Positions 45,587-54,686 of a DNA stretch of 64,000 nt are shown piece by piece. The DNA is taken from contig NZ_VLKN01000001.1 in the NCBI RefSeq assembly GCF_007830035.1, positions 372,001 through 436,000 on the forward strand, in the 5' to 3' direction. How positions within the stretch are numbered: position 1 is the stretch's first letter; each line of letters begins with the position of its first letter. The DNA comes from Luteimonas cucumeris (GTDB taxonomy: Bacteria > Pseudomonadota > Gammaproteobacteria > Xanthomonadales > Xanthomonadaceae). The translations under genes were made by a program, and so were the position numbers. The notes below the pieces were generated by a model that worked only from the letters and a program-made list of their open reading frames with translations, made no database searches and was not told the origin of the DNA.

Positions 45587-46882
45587 ATGCGGGGTGATCC
45601 GATCGAAAGAATTCTGCGCGCCCTGTACTCGGCGACCTTGTACCTGCTGGCGCCGGTCACGCTATATCACCTGATATGGCGCGGGTTCCGCCACCGCGAA
45701 TATTTCCAGCGCTGGAACGAGCGCTACGCCGCCTATTCGCCGCGTACGGACGTCGCCACGGTGTGGCTGCATGCGGTGTCGGTGGGCGAGGTCAATGCGG
45801 CCGCGCCGCTGGTCGATGCGCTGCGACGCGCGCGCCCGGACCTGCGGCTGGTGGTCACCACGATCACGCCGACCGGTTCGGCGCGTGCCCGTTCGCTATG
45901 GCTGGATGCGGTCGAGCACGTCTACCTGCCCTACGACCTGCCTGGCGCCGTCGGCCGCTTCCTCGATCATTTCCGGCCCAGGATCGCGCTGATCCTGGAG
46001 ACCGAATTGTGGCCCAACCTGCTGTTCGGCTGCCGCGACCGCGGCATTCCGTCCTACGTGCTCAATGCGCGGTTGTCGGAACGATCGTTGCGCGGCTATC
46101 GCGTGCTGAGGCCGTTGATCGGTCGCGCGCTGCGCAGCGTGACGCAGGTGGCGGCGCAGTCGGATGCCGACGGCGAGCGCTTCGTCGCGCTGGGCGCGCA
46201 CCGTGATCGCGTCGTGGTTACCGGCAATCTCAAGTACGACGTTGCGGTGCCGGCCGATGCCGCCGGATTCGCGGCCGCATTCCAGGCCAGCCTTGGCGTC
46301 GCGCGCCCGGTGTGGATCGCGGCGAGCACGCACGAGGGCGAGGAGGCCGCGGTGATCGCCGCGCATCGCCATCTGCGCAGGCGCTGGCCGGAGTTGCTGC
46401 TGCTGTGGGCGCCGCGGCACCCGGAGCGCTTCAGGCCGGTGCTGGAACTGGCGCGCGCCGAGAGCGGGCCGGTCTCCTCGCGCAGCCAGCATCGCTGGCC
46501 GCGTACTGACGATGCCGTGTTCGTGATCGATACGCTCGGCGAACTGACCGACTTCTATGCCTGCGCCGATGTCGCCTTCGTCGGCGGCAGCCTGCAGTCG
46601 ATCGGCGGACACAACCTGCTGGAACCCGCGGCGCTGGGCAAGGCGATCGTCACCGGCCCGCACCTGCACAACTTCGCCGAGATTGCCGCTAGGCTCGAGG
46701 AAGCCGGTGCATTGCGGATCATCGACAACGCCGAGGCGCTGGGCGGATCGCTGGAGGCCCTGCTGGCCGACGGCGCCGCGCGCGCCGCGATGGGCCATGC
46801 CGGCCTGTCGCTGGTCGCGCAGGGTCGCGGTGCGCTGGCGCGGACGATGGCGCTGATCGAACCGGATCTGCCGCAGCGCTGA
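45587..46882 (+). CDS. waaA: 3-deoxy-D-manno-octulosonic acid transferase
   Basis: 431 residues from the ATG at 45587 (MRGDPIERILRALYSATLYL), a normal KdtA length and start. The N-terminal membrane anchor (about 12-32) is followed by VWLHAVSVGEVNAAAPLVDA with the catalytic Glu68, TTITPTGSARARSLW, LETELWPNLLFGCRDRGIP and NARLSERSLRGY. The C-terminal donor-binding domain has NLKYD, WIAASTHEGEEAAVIAAHR and FVGGSLQSIGGHNLLEPAALG. It attaches Kdo to lipid IVA. Divergently transcribed from the lpxL-like gene. Confidence 0.97.
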   Translation: MRGDPIERILRALYSATLYLLAPVTLYHLIWRGFRHREYFQRWNERYAAYSPRTDVATVWLHAVSVGEVNAAAPLVDALRRARPDLRLVVTTITPTGSARARSLWLDAVEHVYLPYDLPGAVGRFLDHFRPRIALILETELWPNLLFGCRDRGIPSYVLNARLSERSLRGYRVLRPLIGRALRSVTQVAAQSDADGERFVALGAHRDRVVVTGNLKYDVAVPADAAGFAAAFQASLGVARPVWIAASTHEGEEAAVIAAHRHLRRRWPELLLLWAPRHPERFRPVLELARAESGPVSSRSQHRWPRTDDAVFVIDTLGELTDFYACADVAFVGGSLQSIGGHNLLEPAALGKAIVTGPHLHNFAEIAARLEEAGALRIIDNAEALGGSLEALLADGAARAAMGHAGLSLVAQGRGALARTMALIEPDLPQR

Positions 46883-46904
46883 GTTGCGTGATTGCGGTCA
46901 AGGT

Positions 46905-47210
46905 TTGTAGAGCGGAGTTACTCCGCTCCGTTCCTTCTTAAGCCGTCATCCCGGTTAAGCCGTCATCCCGGCGAACGCCGGGATCCAAGCTTGATGGGTT
47001 GCGTCGTTGAGGCGGCGAATAAGGCAAAGATCAAGAGCTTCCGTGCGCTGAAGCACACGGGTCACTTTCTTTGGGCCAGCAAAGAAAGTGACTCGGCCGC
47101 GGCAGCGGACGAAAAAACCGAACGTAGTGAGGCAAGTCGCCGACGACATCATGAAAGGCGGCGGAGCAAGCTCCGTTCTACAAAGCGGGCCGGGTAATGA
47201 CCCCGGCCCG
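46905..47210. repeat. Repeat-rich gap between waaA and tolC
   Basis: The 336-bp gap 46883-47218 has no gene. It contains GTAGAGCGGAGTTACTCCGC, a duplicated GCCGTCATCCCGG followed by hairpin CCCGGCGAACGCCGGG (near 46965-46982), and the right copy of the 46-bp inverted repeat (47027-47072) with its hairpin. A final GGCGGAGCAAGCTCCGTTCT palindrome follows. These are short mobile or palindromic repeats also scattered at 43.95, 54.69 and 60.48 kb. Confidence 0.8.
47027..47072 (+). repeat. 46-bp inverted repeat, right copy
   Basis: Exact reverse complement of 44521-44566. Beyond it the hairpin loop GGGCCAGC is present in the same orientation as in copy A, so the two ends differ only in loop orientation. 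Confidence 0.95.
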
Positions 47211-47218
47211 CGTCGGCA

Positions 47219-48631
47219 TCATTGCGCCGGCTGCAATTGCGCTTCGGCGTTGACGGTCAGCAGGCGGTTGATGTCCTGCACATCGGACACCTCCAGCGTG
47301 CCGGCGGCCTCTTCCAGGCGCAGGCGGTTCTGCAGGAAGCCGTACTTGGCCTGCGCGTAGTTCTGCTGCGCGTTGAACAGGGTCTGCTGGTTGATCAGCA
47401 CGTCGATCACCGTACGCGTGCCGACTTCGAGGCCGACCTGCGAGGCGTCGTACGCGGCTTTGGCCGAGACCACTGCCAGGCGGCGCGCCTCGACTTCGCT
47501 GACACCGGCGATCAATGCCTGGTAGGCACTGCGCGTGTTGCGTGCCAGAGCGCGCTTCTGCTGTTCCAGTTCGTTCTGCGCGGCATCGCGGCGGGCGATC
47601 GCCTGCCGTACCTGCGATTGCGTGGCGCCGCCGGAGAAGATCGGCACCGACAACGTCAGGCCGACACTGGGTCCGTAGCCGCGGCTGTTGCTGTGCGTCT
47701 CGCGCGGGAACGGCGGCAGGCCCGGCAGGGTGGTGTCGCCCCAGGAGTAGGTGTCGCCATAACTGCCGCTGAGATAGAGCTTGGGCCAGTGGCCGGCGCG
47801 CGCGGTTTCGACGTCGGCGCTGGCCGACTGCACCTGTAGTTCCTTGGCCATCAACGCGGGATTGTTCTTGACCGCGCTCTCGACCCAGGCATCGATGGTC
47901 TGTTCCGGCGGCAGTTCCGGCTTGAAATCGTCCGGCAGGCCCTGCAGGTTGCGCACCGGCTGGCCGGTGATCTCGGTCAGCGCCTGGTAGGCGTCTTCCA
48001 GTTCATTGCGGCGCACGATGGTGTTGGCGCGCGAGCTGTCGTACTGGGCGCGCGCTTCGTGCACGTCGGTGATCGGCGCGAGGCCGACTTCCAGGCGCTT
48101 GTCGGCGAAGTCGAACTGCTTCTTGGTCGCCGCTTCCTGCGCTTCGGCGGCAGCCAGCGTTTCGATAGCCACCAGCACGTTGAAATAGGCCTGCGAGGTG
48201 CGGGTGATCAGCGTGTCGTTGGCGCTTTCCAGCGAGAAGTCGCTGGCCCGGCCCAAGGCCTTCTGGCTTTTCAAACGGGTGAAGTTGCTGCGGTCGTAGA
48301 TCATCTGGTCGAGGTTGACGCCGGTACCGCGATTGCTGGAATCGCGGAAGCTGTTGCTGGCCTGGACATCGCCGGTCTCCGGATCGATGACGCCGTCGGA
48401 GAAGCTGCTGTCGCGTGTGCGGTTGAACGTCATGCTGCCATTGAGCTGCGGCAGCATCGCCGCACGCGCCTGCACGGCGCCTTCCTTGGTGCCACGGCGG
48501 TTGGCTTCGGCGGCGGACAGCTGCGGGTCGCCGGTGCGTGCCAGCTCATAGGTCTGCAACAGGTCTTCGGCGAAGGCGCTGGCCGGCAACAGGGCCAGGG
48601 CGAGGGCGAAAAACAGCGGACGGCGACTCAT
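47219..48631 (-). CDS. tolC: TolC family outer membrane efflux channel
   Basis: 470 residues from the ATG at 48631 (MSRRPLFFALALALLPASAF), signal peptide cut after FAE region (about 22). The internal duplication of TolC is visible: ARTGDPQLSAAEANRR in the first half and SAVKNNPALMAKELQVQSAS in the second, with DVHEARAQYDSSRANTIVRR and TQSQVRQAIARRDAAQNELE coiled-coil helices. It forms the trimeric outer membrane duct for RND pumps and type I secretion. The divergent RND genes 2 kb away are its likely partners. The pcm-like gene lies just upstream, an adjacency common in the family. Confidence 0.94.
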   Translation of the reverse strand: MSRRPLFFALALALLPASAFAEDLLQTYELARTGDPQLSAAEANRRGTKEGAVQARAAMLPQLNGSMTFNRTRDSSFSDGVIDPETGDVQASNSFRDSSNRGTGVNLDQMIYDRSNFTRLKSQKALGRASDFSLESANDTLITRTSQAYFNVLVAIETLAAAEAQEAATKKQFDFADKRLEVGLAPITDVHEARAQYDSSRANTIVRRNELEDAYQALTEITGQPVRNLQGLPDDFKPELPPEQTIDAWVESAVKNNPALMAKELQVQSASADVETARAGHWPKLYLSGSYGDTYSWGDTTLPGLPPFPRETHSNSRGYGPSVGLTLSVPIFSGGATQSQVRQAIARRDAAQNELEQQKRALARNTRSAYQALIAGVSEVEARRLAVVSAKAAYDASQVGLEVGTRTVIDVLINQQTLFNAQQNYAQAKYGFLQNRLRLEEAAGTLEVSDVQDINRLLTVNAEAQLQPAQ

Positions 48632-48698
48632 GCGGGGAGGTCCTTGGTTTTTTATTGGTAGCCGCGCATCGTTGCGCGGGTTTCGGAAAGCAATCGCA

Positions 48699-49355
48699 TC
48701 ACAGTTGGAATTCGGGTTTCGGCGCGGCGCCGGCGAGGTACGGCAGCTCGGTCTCGAACAACGATTCGGTGCGCAGGCCGTTGACCTCGTTGTGCAGGCA
48801 AACCGCATCCATCACCGGTGCGCGGCCGCGTACCACGAACAGGCGCCCACCAGGACGCAGCCATTCGATGAAGCGCAGCGGCACGGTATCGACCGCAGCG
48901 GTCACGCAGATCGCATCGAAGCGCCGCGTGGTTTCCCACGCCAGCGCATCGGCGGTCTCGACGCGCACGTTGTTGTCATGGCCGTGCTGCGCCAGACGCG
49001 TGCGCGCCGAGTCGGCCAGCTCCGCCACCACTTCAAGACTAAGCACATCGCGTGCCAGATACCCGAGGCAGGCGCTGATGAAGCCGCTGCCGGTGCCGAT
49101 CTCCAGCACTTCGTCGCCGGCATCGATGTCCAGCGCCTGCAGCATGCGGCCTTCGACCACCGGCTTCATCATCGACTGGCCATGGCCGATCGGCAGTTCC
49201 AGGTCGGCGTAGGCCAGCGTGCGATGCGCCTCGGGCACGAACGCATCGCGCGGCACGGTGCCCAGCGCCGCAAGCACGCGCAGGTCCAGTACGTCCCAGG
49301 GACGTACCTGCTGCTCGACCATGGTTTCGCGGGCTTTGGCGTAATCGATCGTCAT
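48699..49355 (-). CDS. Protein-L-isoaspartate O-methyltransferase family protein
   Basis: 218 residues. It shows the PCMT layout: AHRTLAYADLELPIGHGQSM, then VEGRMLQALDIDAGDEVLEI and the SAM loop EIGTGSGF (85-92). The classical GQTISQP motif of Pcm is replaced by GHGQSMMKP, so repair of isoaspartate is likely but not certain; the tolC-adjacent branch is usually annotated only by family. It probably forms a transcript with tolC (67 bp apart). Confidence 0.88.
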   Translation of the reverse strand: MTIDYAKARETMVEQQVRPWDVLDLRVLAALGTVPRDAFVPEAHRTLAYADLELPIGHGQSMMKPVVEGRMLQALDIDAGDEVLEIGTGSGFISACLGYLARDVLSLEVVAELADSARTRLAQHGHDNNVRVETADALAWETTRRFDAICVTAAVDTVPLRFIEWLRPGGRLFVVRGRAPVMDAVCLHNEVNGLRTESLFETELPYLAGAAPKPEFQL

Positions 49356-49539
49356 GGGAGTGCCTGTTGCGGTCGGCCCGCGATTTTACCGGTCCCGGGC
49401 GACAACGTGGGAGACAGCATCAATCACGCGCCATTTGCTTCTGAGTGCCGGAAGTAACCGAGACTCCCGTATGACGACCCATCGGTGACAGCTGTCATCC
49501 GCGACCGCGGACGTCCGCGATGCTGCGGCGGACACCGGC

Positions 49540-50199
49540 TCAGCGCGGCTCATGCGCGCGCAGGAACAGGTCGACGGTGGCATCGATATGCGCATCGATC
49601 TCGCGTTTGCCCGGCCTGGCGCAAAGCCCGCTGACCATCTGCATGTGCAGCTGGCCCTTCAGCAGGCAGAAGAACTGCGACGGCGCGCGGGCGATGTCCG
49701 GTACCACCAGTTCGCCGGCGGCCATGCGTGCCTGCAGGAATTCGTTGAAGGCTTCCTGCACGCGCTGCGGACCAGCCTGCCAGAACATCTGGCGCACGCG
49801 CATGTCGCTGGACTGGGTCAGCATCATGCGGTGCATCGACAGCGCCTCGTCGCTGGTGATCAACGCGAAGAACGCCTGCGCGATCCGGGTCAGCTGGACC
49901 CGCAGCGGGCCCTTCAGGTCGGCCGGAAACAGGTCAGCCGGCATCTGCTCCTCGCACTTGACGCGAATCGCCTCCATGAACAACGCATCCTTGTCGCCGA
50001 AGTGGCTGTAGACGGTGAGCTTGGAAACCCCGGCCTCGTTGGCGATCTGGTCCATGCTGACCCCGTCGTAGCCGTGCAGGGTGAACAGCTGCTTCGCCGC
50101 TTCCAGGATCGCGGCTCGTTTGGTGAGGTCCTTGGGGCGCCCGGGACTGGGATTTTTGCTTCGGTCGAGGGGCTTGCTGGCGGCTGCTGGCTTGCTCAT
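49540..50199 (-). CDS. TetR/AcrR family transcriptional regulator
   Basis: 219 residues. The DNA-binding domain (about 25-72) reads AAILEAAKQLFTLHGYDGVS, then DQIANEAGVSKLTVYSHFGDKDALF. The C-terminal ligand domain has FFALITSDEALSMHRMM and SQFFCLLKGQLHMQMV, like AcrR-type efflux regulators. It is divergent from the membrane-fusion gene with 73 bp between, where an imperfect inverted repeat lies; it probably represses the pump until a substrate binds. The 184-bp gap to the pcm-like gene has no clear feature. Confidence 0.94.
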   Translation of the reverse strand: MSKPAAASKPLDRSKNPSPGRPKDLTKRAAILEAAKQLFTLHGYDGVSMDQIANEAGVSKLTVYSHFGDKDALFMEAIRVKCEEQMPADLFPADLKGPLRVQLTRIAQAFFALITSDEALSMHRMMLTQSSDMRVRQMFWQAGPQRVQEAFNEFLQARMAAGELVVPDIARAPSQFFCLLKGQLHMQMVSGLCARPGKREIDAHIDATVDLFLRAHEPR

Positions 50200-50212
50200 G
50201 GGGCAATACTAG

Positions 50213-50248
50213 ACTAATCGGTTTGATATTTTTACTATACCGGTCAGT
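50213..50248. promoter_or_regulatory. Candidate TetR operator and divergent promoter region
   Basis: In the short AT-richer gap between tetR and the membrane-fusion gene, ACTAATCGGTTTGATA and TACTATACCGGTCAGT form an imperfect inverted repeat (11 of 16 positions) centred about 50230. ACCGGT/CGGT cores fit TetR-type operators. Promoter hexamers cannot be assigned safely. Confidence 0.4.
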
Positions 50249-50272
50249 GCATTAATAAAGCCGGAGTCGTGC

Positions 50273-51409
50273 ATGTCCGTGACAGTCAGGGTGGCCACGC
50301 TCGCCGCCGCGTTCGGATGCTTGGCCGCCTGCAGCAGCGCCGACGAACCCGCCGAAGCGCCGCGGCCGGTGCTGGTGACCCGGGCAGGCGATGCCACGGC
50401 TGCCGCGGTCGCCTTCGCCGGCGAAATCCGCGCCCGCGAGGAAAGCGCGCTGTCGTTCCGGGTCGGCGGCAAACTGGTCCGGCGCGACGTCGAAGTCGGC
50501 GCCCGGGTCAAGCGTGGCGACCTGCTGGCGGTGCTCGATCCCGGCGACCTGCGCCTGCAGGCCCAGGGCGCGCAGGCGCAACTGGCTGCCGCTGAGGCGG
50601 AACTGGGCCGCGCCCGCGCCGACCAGGCCCGCTACGCTCAGCTGGCCGAGCAGCAACTGGTCAGCCGCTCGGCACTGGACGCGCAAAACGCCGCGTTCAA
50701 GGCTGCCGAAGGCCAGGCCCGCGCCGCGCGCGCCAATCTCGACGTGGCCCGCAACCAGGCCGAGTACGCGCAGTTGCGCGCGCCGCGCGATGGCGTCATC
50801 GCAAGTCGCCAGGCCGAAGCCGGGCAGGTGGTGGCCGCCGGGCAGACCGTGTTCACGCTGGCCGGCGACGACGGGCGCGAGGTCGCCATCGCGTTGCCGG
50901 AATCGCGCATCCGCGGTTTCAGTGTCGGCCAGCCGGTGCAGGTCGAGCTGTGGAGCGCACCGGGCCAGCGCCTGCCCGGCACGATCCGCGAGATCGCCCC
51001 GGCGGCCGATCCGCAGACCCGCAGCTACGCCACGCGCGTCGCCCTGCGTGGCGAGGCGGCGCAGGCGGTGGAACTGGGCCAGAGCGCACGCGTTTACGTC
51101 GCCGCGGCCGATGGACATGCGGCCATGGCCTTGCCGCTCTCGGCGCTGCAGCGCGGCGCCGATGGCCGCCACGCGGTCTGGGTGGTCGATCCGCGGACAC
51201 GGCGCGTGCATGCCACGCCGATACGCACCGGCGCCTTCGGCGAAGACAGCGTACCGGTGCTCGATGGCCTGAAACCCGATGCGCTGGTGGTCGCCGCCGG
51301 CGGGCACCTGCTGCGCGAGAACCAGCTGGTGACGCCAGTCGATCGCGACAACCGGCCGGTCGATCCGGAACCGCTGAAGCGATCCAGCGCAAGCACGGCA
51401 AAACCCTGA
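50273..51409 (+). CDS. RND efflux periplasmic adaptor (membrane-fusion) lipoprotein
   Basis: 378 residues. Lipobox LAAC with Cys20. The lipoyl/barrel-sandwich part (VGGKLVRRDVEVGARVKRGD and RAPRDGVIASRQAEAGQVVA) flanks a coiled-coil hairpin (AAEAELGRARADQARYAQLA). The beta-barrel domain follows (ELWSAPGQRLPGTIREIAPA) and a C-terminal membrane-proximal domain. It bridges the inner membrane pump and TolC. GGAG lies upstream of the ATG. Controlled by the adjacent TetR gene, and followed by the pump 97 bp later. Confidence 0.95.
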   Translation: MSVTVRVATLAAAFGCLAACSSADEPAEAPRPVLVTRAGDATAAAVAFAGEIRAREESALSFRVGGKLVRRDVEVGARVKRGDLLAVLDPGDLRLQAQGAQAQLAAAEAELGRARADQARYAQLAEQQLVSRSALDAQNAAFKAAEGQARAARANLDVARNQAEYAQLRAPRDGVIASRQAEAGQVVAAGQTVFTLAGDDGREVAIALPESRIRGFSVGQPVQVELWSAPGQRLPGTIREIAPAADPQTRSYATRVALRGEAAQAVELGQSARVYVAAADGHAAMALPLSALQRGADGRHAVWVVDPRTRRVHATPIRTGAFGEDSVPVLDGLKPDALVVAAGGHLLRENQLVTPVDRDNRPVDPEPLKRSSASTAKP

Positions 51410-51506
51410 CGCAGCGTTTGCGTCACCGATCGCGCCGATAACGCGCTCCCACCCGCGTATACCACCCAGCCCTCTCCACGCAGGCAGAGGGGAGAAGAGC
51501 CAACCG

Positions 51507-54500
51507 ATGCGAAAGTTCAACCTGTCCGAATGGGCGCTGGGCAACCGCAACCTGGTGCTGTACGCGATGCTGGTGCTGGGCCTGATCGGCGTCTGGTCGT
51601 ACAAGCACCTGGGCCAGTCCGAGGATCCGCCGTTCACGTTCAAGGCGATGGTGGTACGCACGCTGTGGCCGGGCGCGACCGCCGAGCAGGTGTCGCGACA
51701 GGTCACCGAGCGCATCGAGAAGAAACTGATGGAAACCGGCCAGTACGAGTTCATCCGCTCGTACTCGCGGCCGGGCGAATCGCAGGTGATCTTCGTGGCG
51801 CGCGATTCGTTGAAATCGTCGCGGATCGAACCGCTCTGGTACCAGGTGCGCAAGAAGATCGGCGACATCCGGCCGACCCTGCCCGAAGGCGTGGTCGGCC
51901 CGTTCTTCAACGACGAGTTCGGCGATACCTTCGGCAACATCTACGCGCTCAGCGGACAGGGCTTCGATTACGCGGTGCTGAAGGACTACGCCGAGCGCCT
52001 GCAGCTGGAACTGCAGCGCGTGCCCGATGTCGGCAAGATCGAACTGATCGGCCTGCAGCATCCCAAGGTCTGGATCGAGGTCAGCAACACCAAGCTGGCC
52101 ACGCTCGGCATCCCGCTGTCGGCGGTGAAGCAGGCGCTGGAGCAGCAGAACGCGATCACCCCGGGCGGTTTCTTCGAGACGCCCGGCAGCCGGGTGCAGT
52201 TGCGCGTCGATGGCGCGTTCGATTCGGTCGAGGCGATCCGTGCCTTCCCGATCCGCGCAGGCGGTCGCACCATCCGGCTGGGCGACGTCGCCACCGTGCA
52301 GCGCGGCTTCTCCGATCCGGCCGCACCGAGGATGCGTTATCTGGGCGAGGATGCCGTCGGCATCGCCGTGGCGATGAAGGATGGCGGCGACATCCTGCGC
52401 CTGGGTCGCGCGCTGGAAGGCGAGTTCGAGCGCCTGCAGCAGACGCTGCCTGCCGGCATGCAGCTGCGCAAGGTCGCCGACCAGCCGCAGGCGGTGAAGG
52501 ACTCGGTCGGCGAGTTCGTGCGCGTGCTGGCCGAGGCGATCGTGATCGTGCTGCTGGTCAGCTTCTTCTCGCTCGGTTTCCGCACCGGCCTGGTGGTGGC
52601 GGTGTCGATCCCGCTGGTGCTGGCGATGACCTTCGCGACGATGCACTACTTCGGCATCGGCCTGCACAAGATCTCGCTGGGCGCGCTGGTACTGGCGCTG
52701 GGATTGCTGGTCGACGACGCGATCATCGCGGTGGAGATGATGGCGATCAGGATGGAGCAGGGCTTCAGTCGCCTGAAGGCGGCAAGTTTCGCCTACGAAT
52801 CGACCGCTTTCCCGATGCTGACCGGTACGCTGGTGACGGCGGCCGGCTTCCTGCCGATCGCGCTGGCGGCGTCGAGCACCGGCGAATACACGCGCTCGCT
52901 GTTCCAGGTGGTGACGATCGCGCTGGTGATGTCGTGGATCGTGGCGGTACTGTTCATTCCTTACCTGGGCGACAAGATGCTGCCGGACCTGGCGCACAGG
53001 CAGGAACCGAAGCCGACCTCGCCATCCGGGCGCTGGCGCGCGCTGCGACAGAGCGCCGCGGAACGCTTTCCACGATGGGCCTTCATGCTTGCCCCGCCGC
53101 CGATCGTGGGGCACGAGCACGATCCCTATCAGACGCCGTTCTATCGTCGCTTCCGCAGCCTGCTCGACGCATGCCTGTCGCATCGCTGGTGGGTGATCGG
53201 CATCACCGTGACGGCGTTCGTCGCTTCGATCCTGATGTTCCGTTTCGTGCCGCAGCAGTTCTTTCCGGATTCGACCCGTCCGGAACTGATGGTCGACATG
53301 GAACTTGCCGAAGGCTCGTCGCTGCGCGCGACCGCGACGCAGGCGCAGCGGCTGGAAGCGTTGCTGAAAGGACGCCAGGGCATCGACAACTATGTCGCCT
53401 ATGTCGGCACCGGTTCGCCGCGTTACTACCTGCCGCTGGACCAGCAACTGCCGGCGGCCAACTTCGCCCAGTTCGTGGTCCGCGCCGACGATCTCGAGGC
53501 ACGCGAGGACGTGCGTCGCTGGCTGATCGACGACATCATCCCGCGCTTCCCGGAACTGCAGTTGCGGGTGACGCGCCTGGAGAATGGTCCGCCGGTCGGC
53601 TACCCGCTGCAGTTCCGCGTTTCCGGCGAGCACATCGACCGCGTGCGTGCGATCGCGCACCAGGTCGCCGACAAGGTGCGTGCCAATCCGCATGCGACCA
53701 ACGTCAACCTGGACTGGGACGAGCCCAGCAAGGTCGTGCGGCTGCGCATAGACCAGGATCGCGCGCGCGCGCTGGGCATCAGTTCGGCCGAGCTGGCGAG
53801 CTTCCTGTCCGGTTCGTTGTCGGGCCTGCGCGTCAGTACCTATCGCGAAGGCAACGAACTGGTCGAGATGCTGCTGCGCGGCCCCGACGAAGAGCGCGCG
53901 CGGCTCGACATGCTGTCCAGCCTGGCGGTGCCGACCGCCAGTGGCGCGTCGGTGCCGCTGGCGCAGGTGGCCAAGCTCGAGTACGCCTTCGAGGAAGGCA
54001 TCATCTGGCATCGCGACCGCCTGCCGACGGTGACCGTGCGCGCCGACATCGAGGACGGGCTGACGCCGCCCAGCGTGGTGGCGCAGATCGAGCCGACGCT
54101 GGACGAGATCCGCGCGGCGATGCCCGATGGTTACCTGCTGCAGACCGGCGGCACCGTGGAGGATTCGGCGCGCGGCCAGAACTCGGTCAATGCCGGCATG
54201 CCGCTGTTCCTGCTGGTGGTGACCACGCTGCTGATGTTGCAGTTGCGCAGCTTCTCGCGCGTGGCGCTGGTGCTGCTGACCGCGCCGCTGGGCCTGATCG
54301 GGGTGACGCTGTTCCTGCTGGTGTTCCGGGTGCCGTTCGGCTTCGTGGCGATGCTCGGCACGATCGCGCTGGCCGGCATGATCATGCGCAACTCGGTGAT
54401 CCTGGTCGACCAGATCGAGCAGGACATCGTCGCTGGCCACGACCGTTGGCACGCGATCATCGACGCCACGGTGCGCCGCTTCCGTCCGATCGTGCTGACC

Positions 54501-54677
54501 GCGCTGGCGGCGGTGTTGGCGATGATCCCGCTGTCGCGCTCGGTGTTCTATGGGCCGATGGCGGTGGCGATCATGGGAGGGCTGATCGTGGCTACCGCAC
54601 TTACGCTGCTGTTCCTGCCGGCGTTGTATGCGGCGTGGTTCAAGGTCAGGCCTGACGAGGCGCGCACCCCGGCCTGA
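51507..54677 (+). CDS. RND family efflux permease (HAE1-like)
   Basis: 1056 residues, the normal size for a resistance-nodulation-division pump: 12 membrane helices and two large periplasmic loops. Start MRKFNLSEWALGNRNLVLYA. In helix 4 the proton-relay acids are seen in GLLVDDAIIAVEMMA (Asp403, Asp404). The second half contains EGSSLRATATQAQRLEALLK and, in the C-terminal membrane part, FGFVAMLGTIALAGMIMRNS and FRPIVLTALAAVLAMIPL. It exports drugs, metabolites or metals using the proton gradient; the substrate is not predictable. AGGGGAGAAGAG precedes the ATG. Followed by a 793-bp repeat-filled gap. Confidence 0.97.
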   Translation: MRKFNLSEWALGNRNLVLYAMLVLGLIGVWSYKHLGQSEDPPFTFKAMVVRTLWPGATAEQVSRQVTERIEKKLMETGQYEFIRSYSRPGESQVIFVARDSLKSSRIEPLWYQVRKKIGDIRPTLPEGVVGPFFNDEFGDTFGNIYALSGQGFDYAVLKDYAERLQLELQRVPDVGKIELIGLQHPKVWIEVSNTKLATLGIPLSAVKQALEQQNAITPGGFFETPGSRVQLRVDGAFDSVEAIRAFPIRAGGRTIRLGDVATVQRGFSDPAAPRMRYLGEDAVGIAVAMKDGGDILRLGRALEGEFERLQQTLPAGMQLRKVADQPQAVKDSVGEFVRVLAEAIVIVLLVSFFSLGFRTGLVVAVSIPLVLAMTFATMHYFGIGLHKISLGALVLALGLLVDDAIIAVEMMAIRMEQGFSRLKAASFAYESTAFPMLTGTLVTAAGFLPIALAASSTGEYTRSLFQVVTIALVMSWIVAVLFIPYLGDKMLPDLAHRQEPKPTSPSGRWRALRQSAAERFPRWAFMLAPPPIVGHEHDPYQTPFYRRFRSLLDACLSHRWWVIGITVTAFVASILMFRFVPQQFFPDSTRPELMVDMELAEGSSLRATATQAQRLEALLKGRQGIDNYVAYVGTGSPRYYLPLDQQLPAANFAQFVVRADDLEAREDVRRWLIDDIIPRFPELQLRVTRLENGPPVGYPLQFRVSGEHIDRVRAIAHQVADKVRANPHATNVNLDWDEPSKVVRLRIDQDRARALGISSAELASFLSGSLSGLRVSTYREGNELVEMLLRGPDEERARLDMLSSLAVPTASGASVPLAQVAKLEYAFEEGIIWHRDRLPTVTVRADIEDGLTPPSVVAQIEPTLDEIRAAMPDGYLLQTGGTVEDSARGQNSVNAGMPLFLLVVTTLLMLQLRSFSRVALVLLTAPLGLIGVTLFLLVFRVPFGFVAMLGTIALAGMIMRNSVILVDQIEQDIVAGHDRWHAIIDATVRRFRPIVLTALAAVLAMIPLSRSVFYGPMAVAIMGGLIVATALTLLFLPALYAAWFKVRPDEARTPA

Positions 54678-54686
54678 CGGCAAGGT

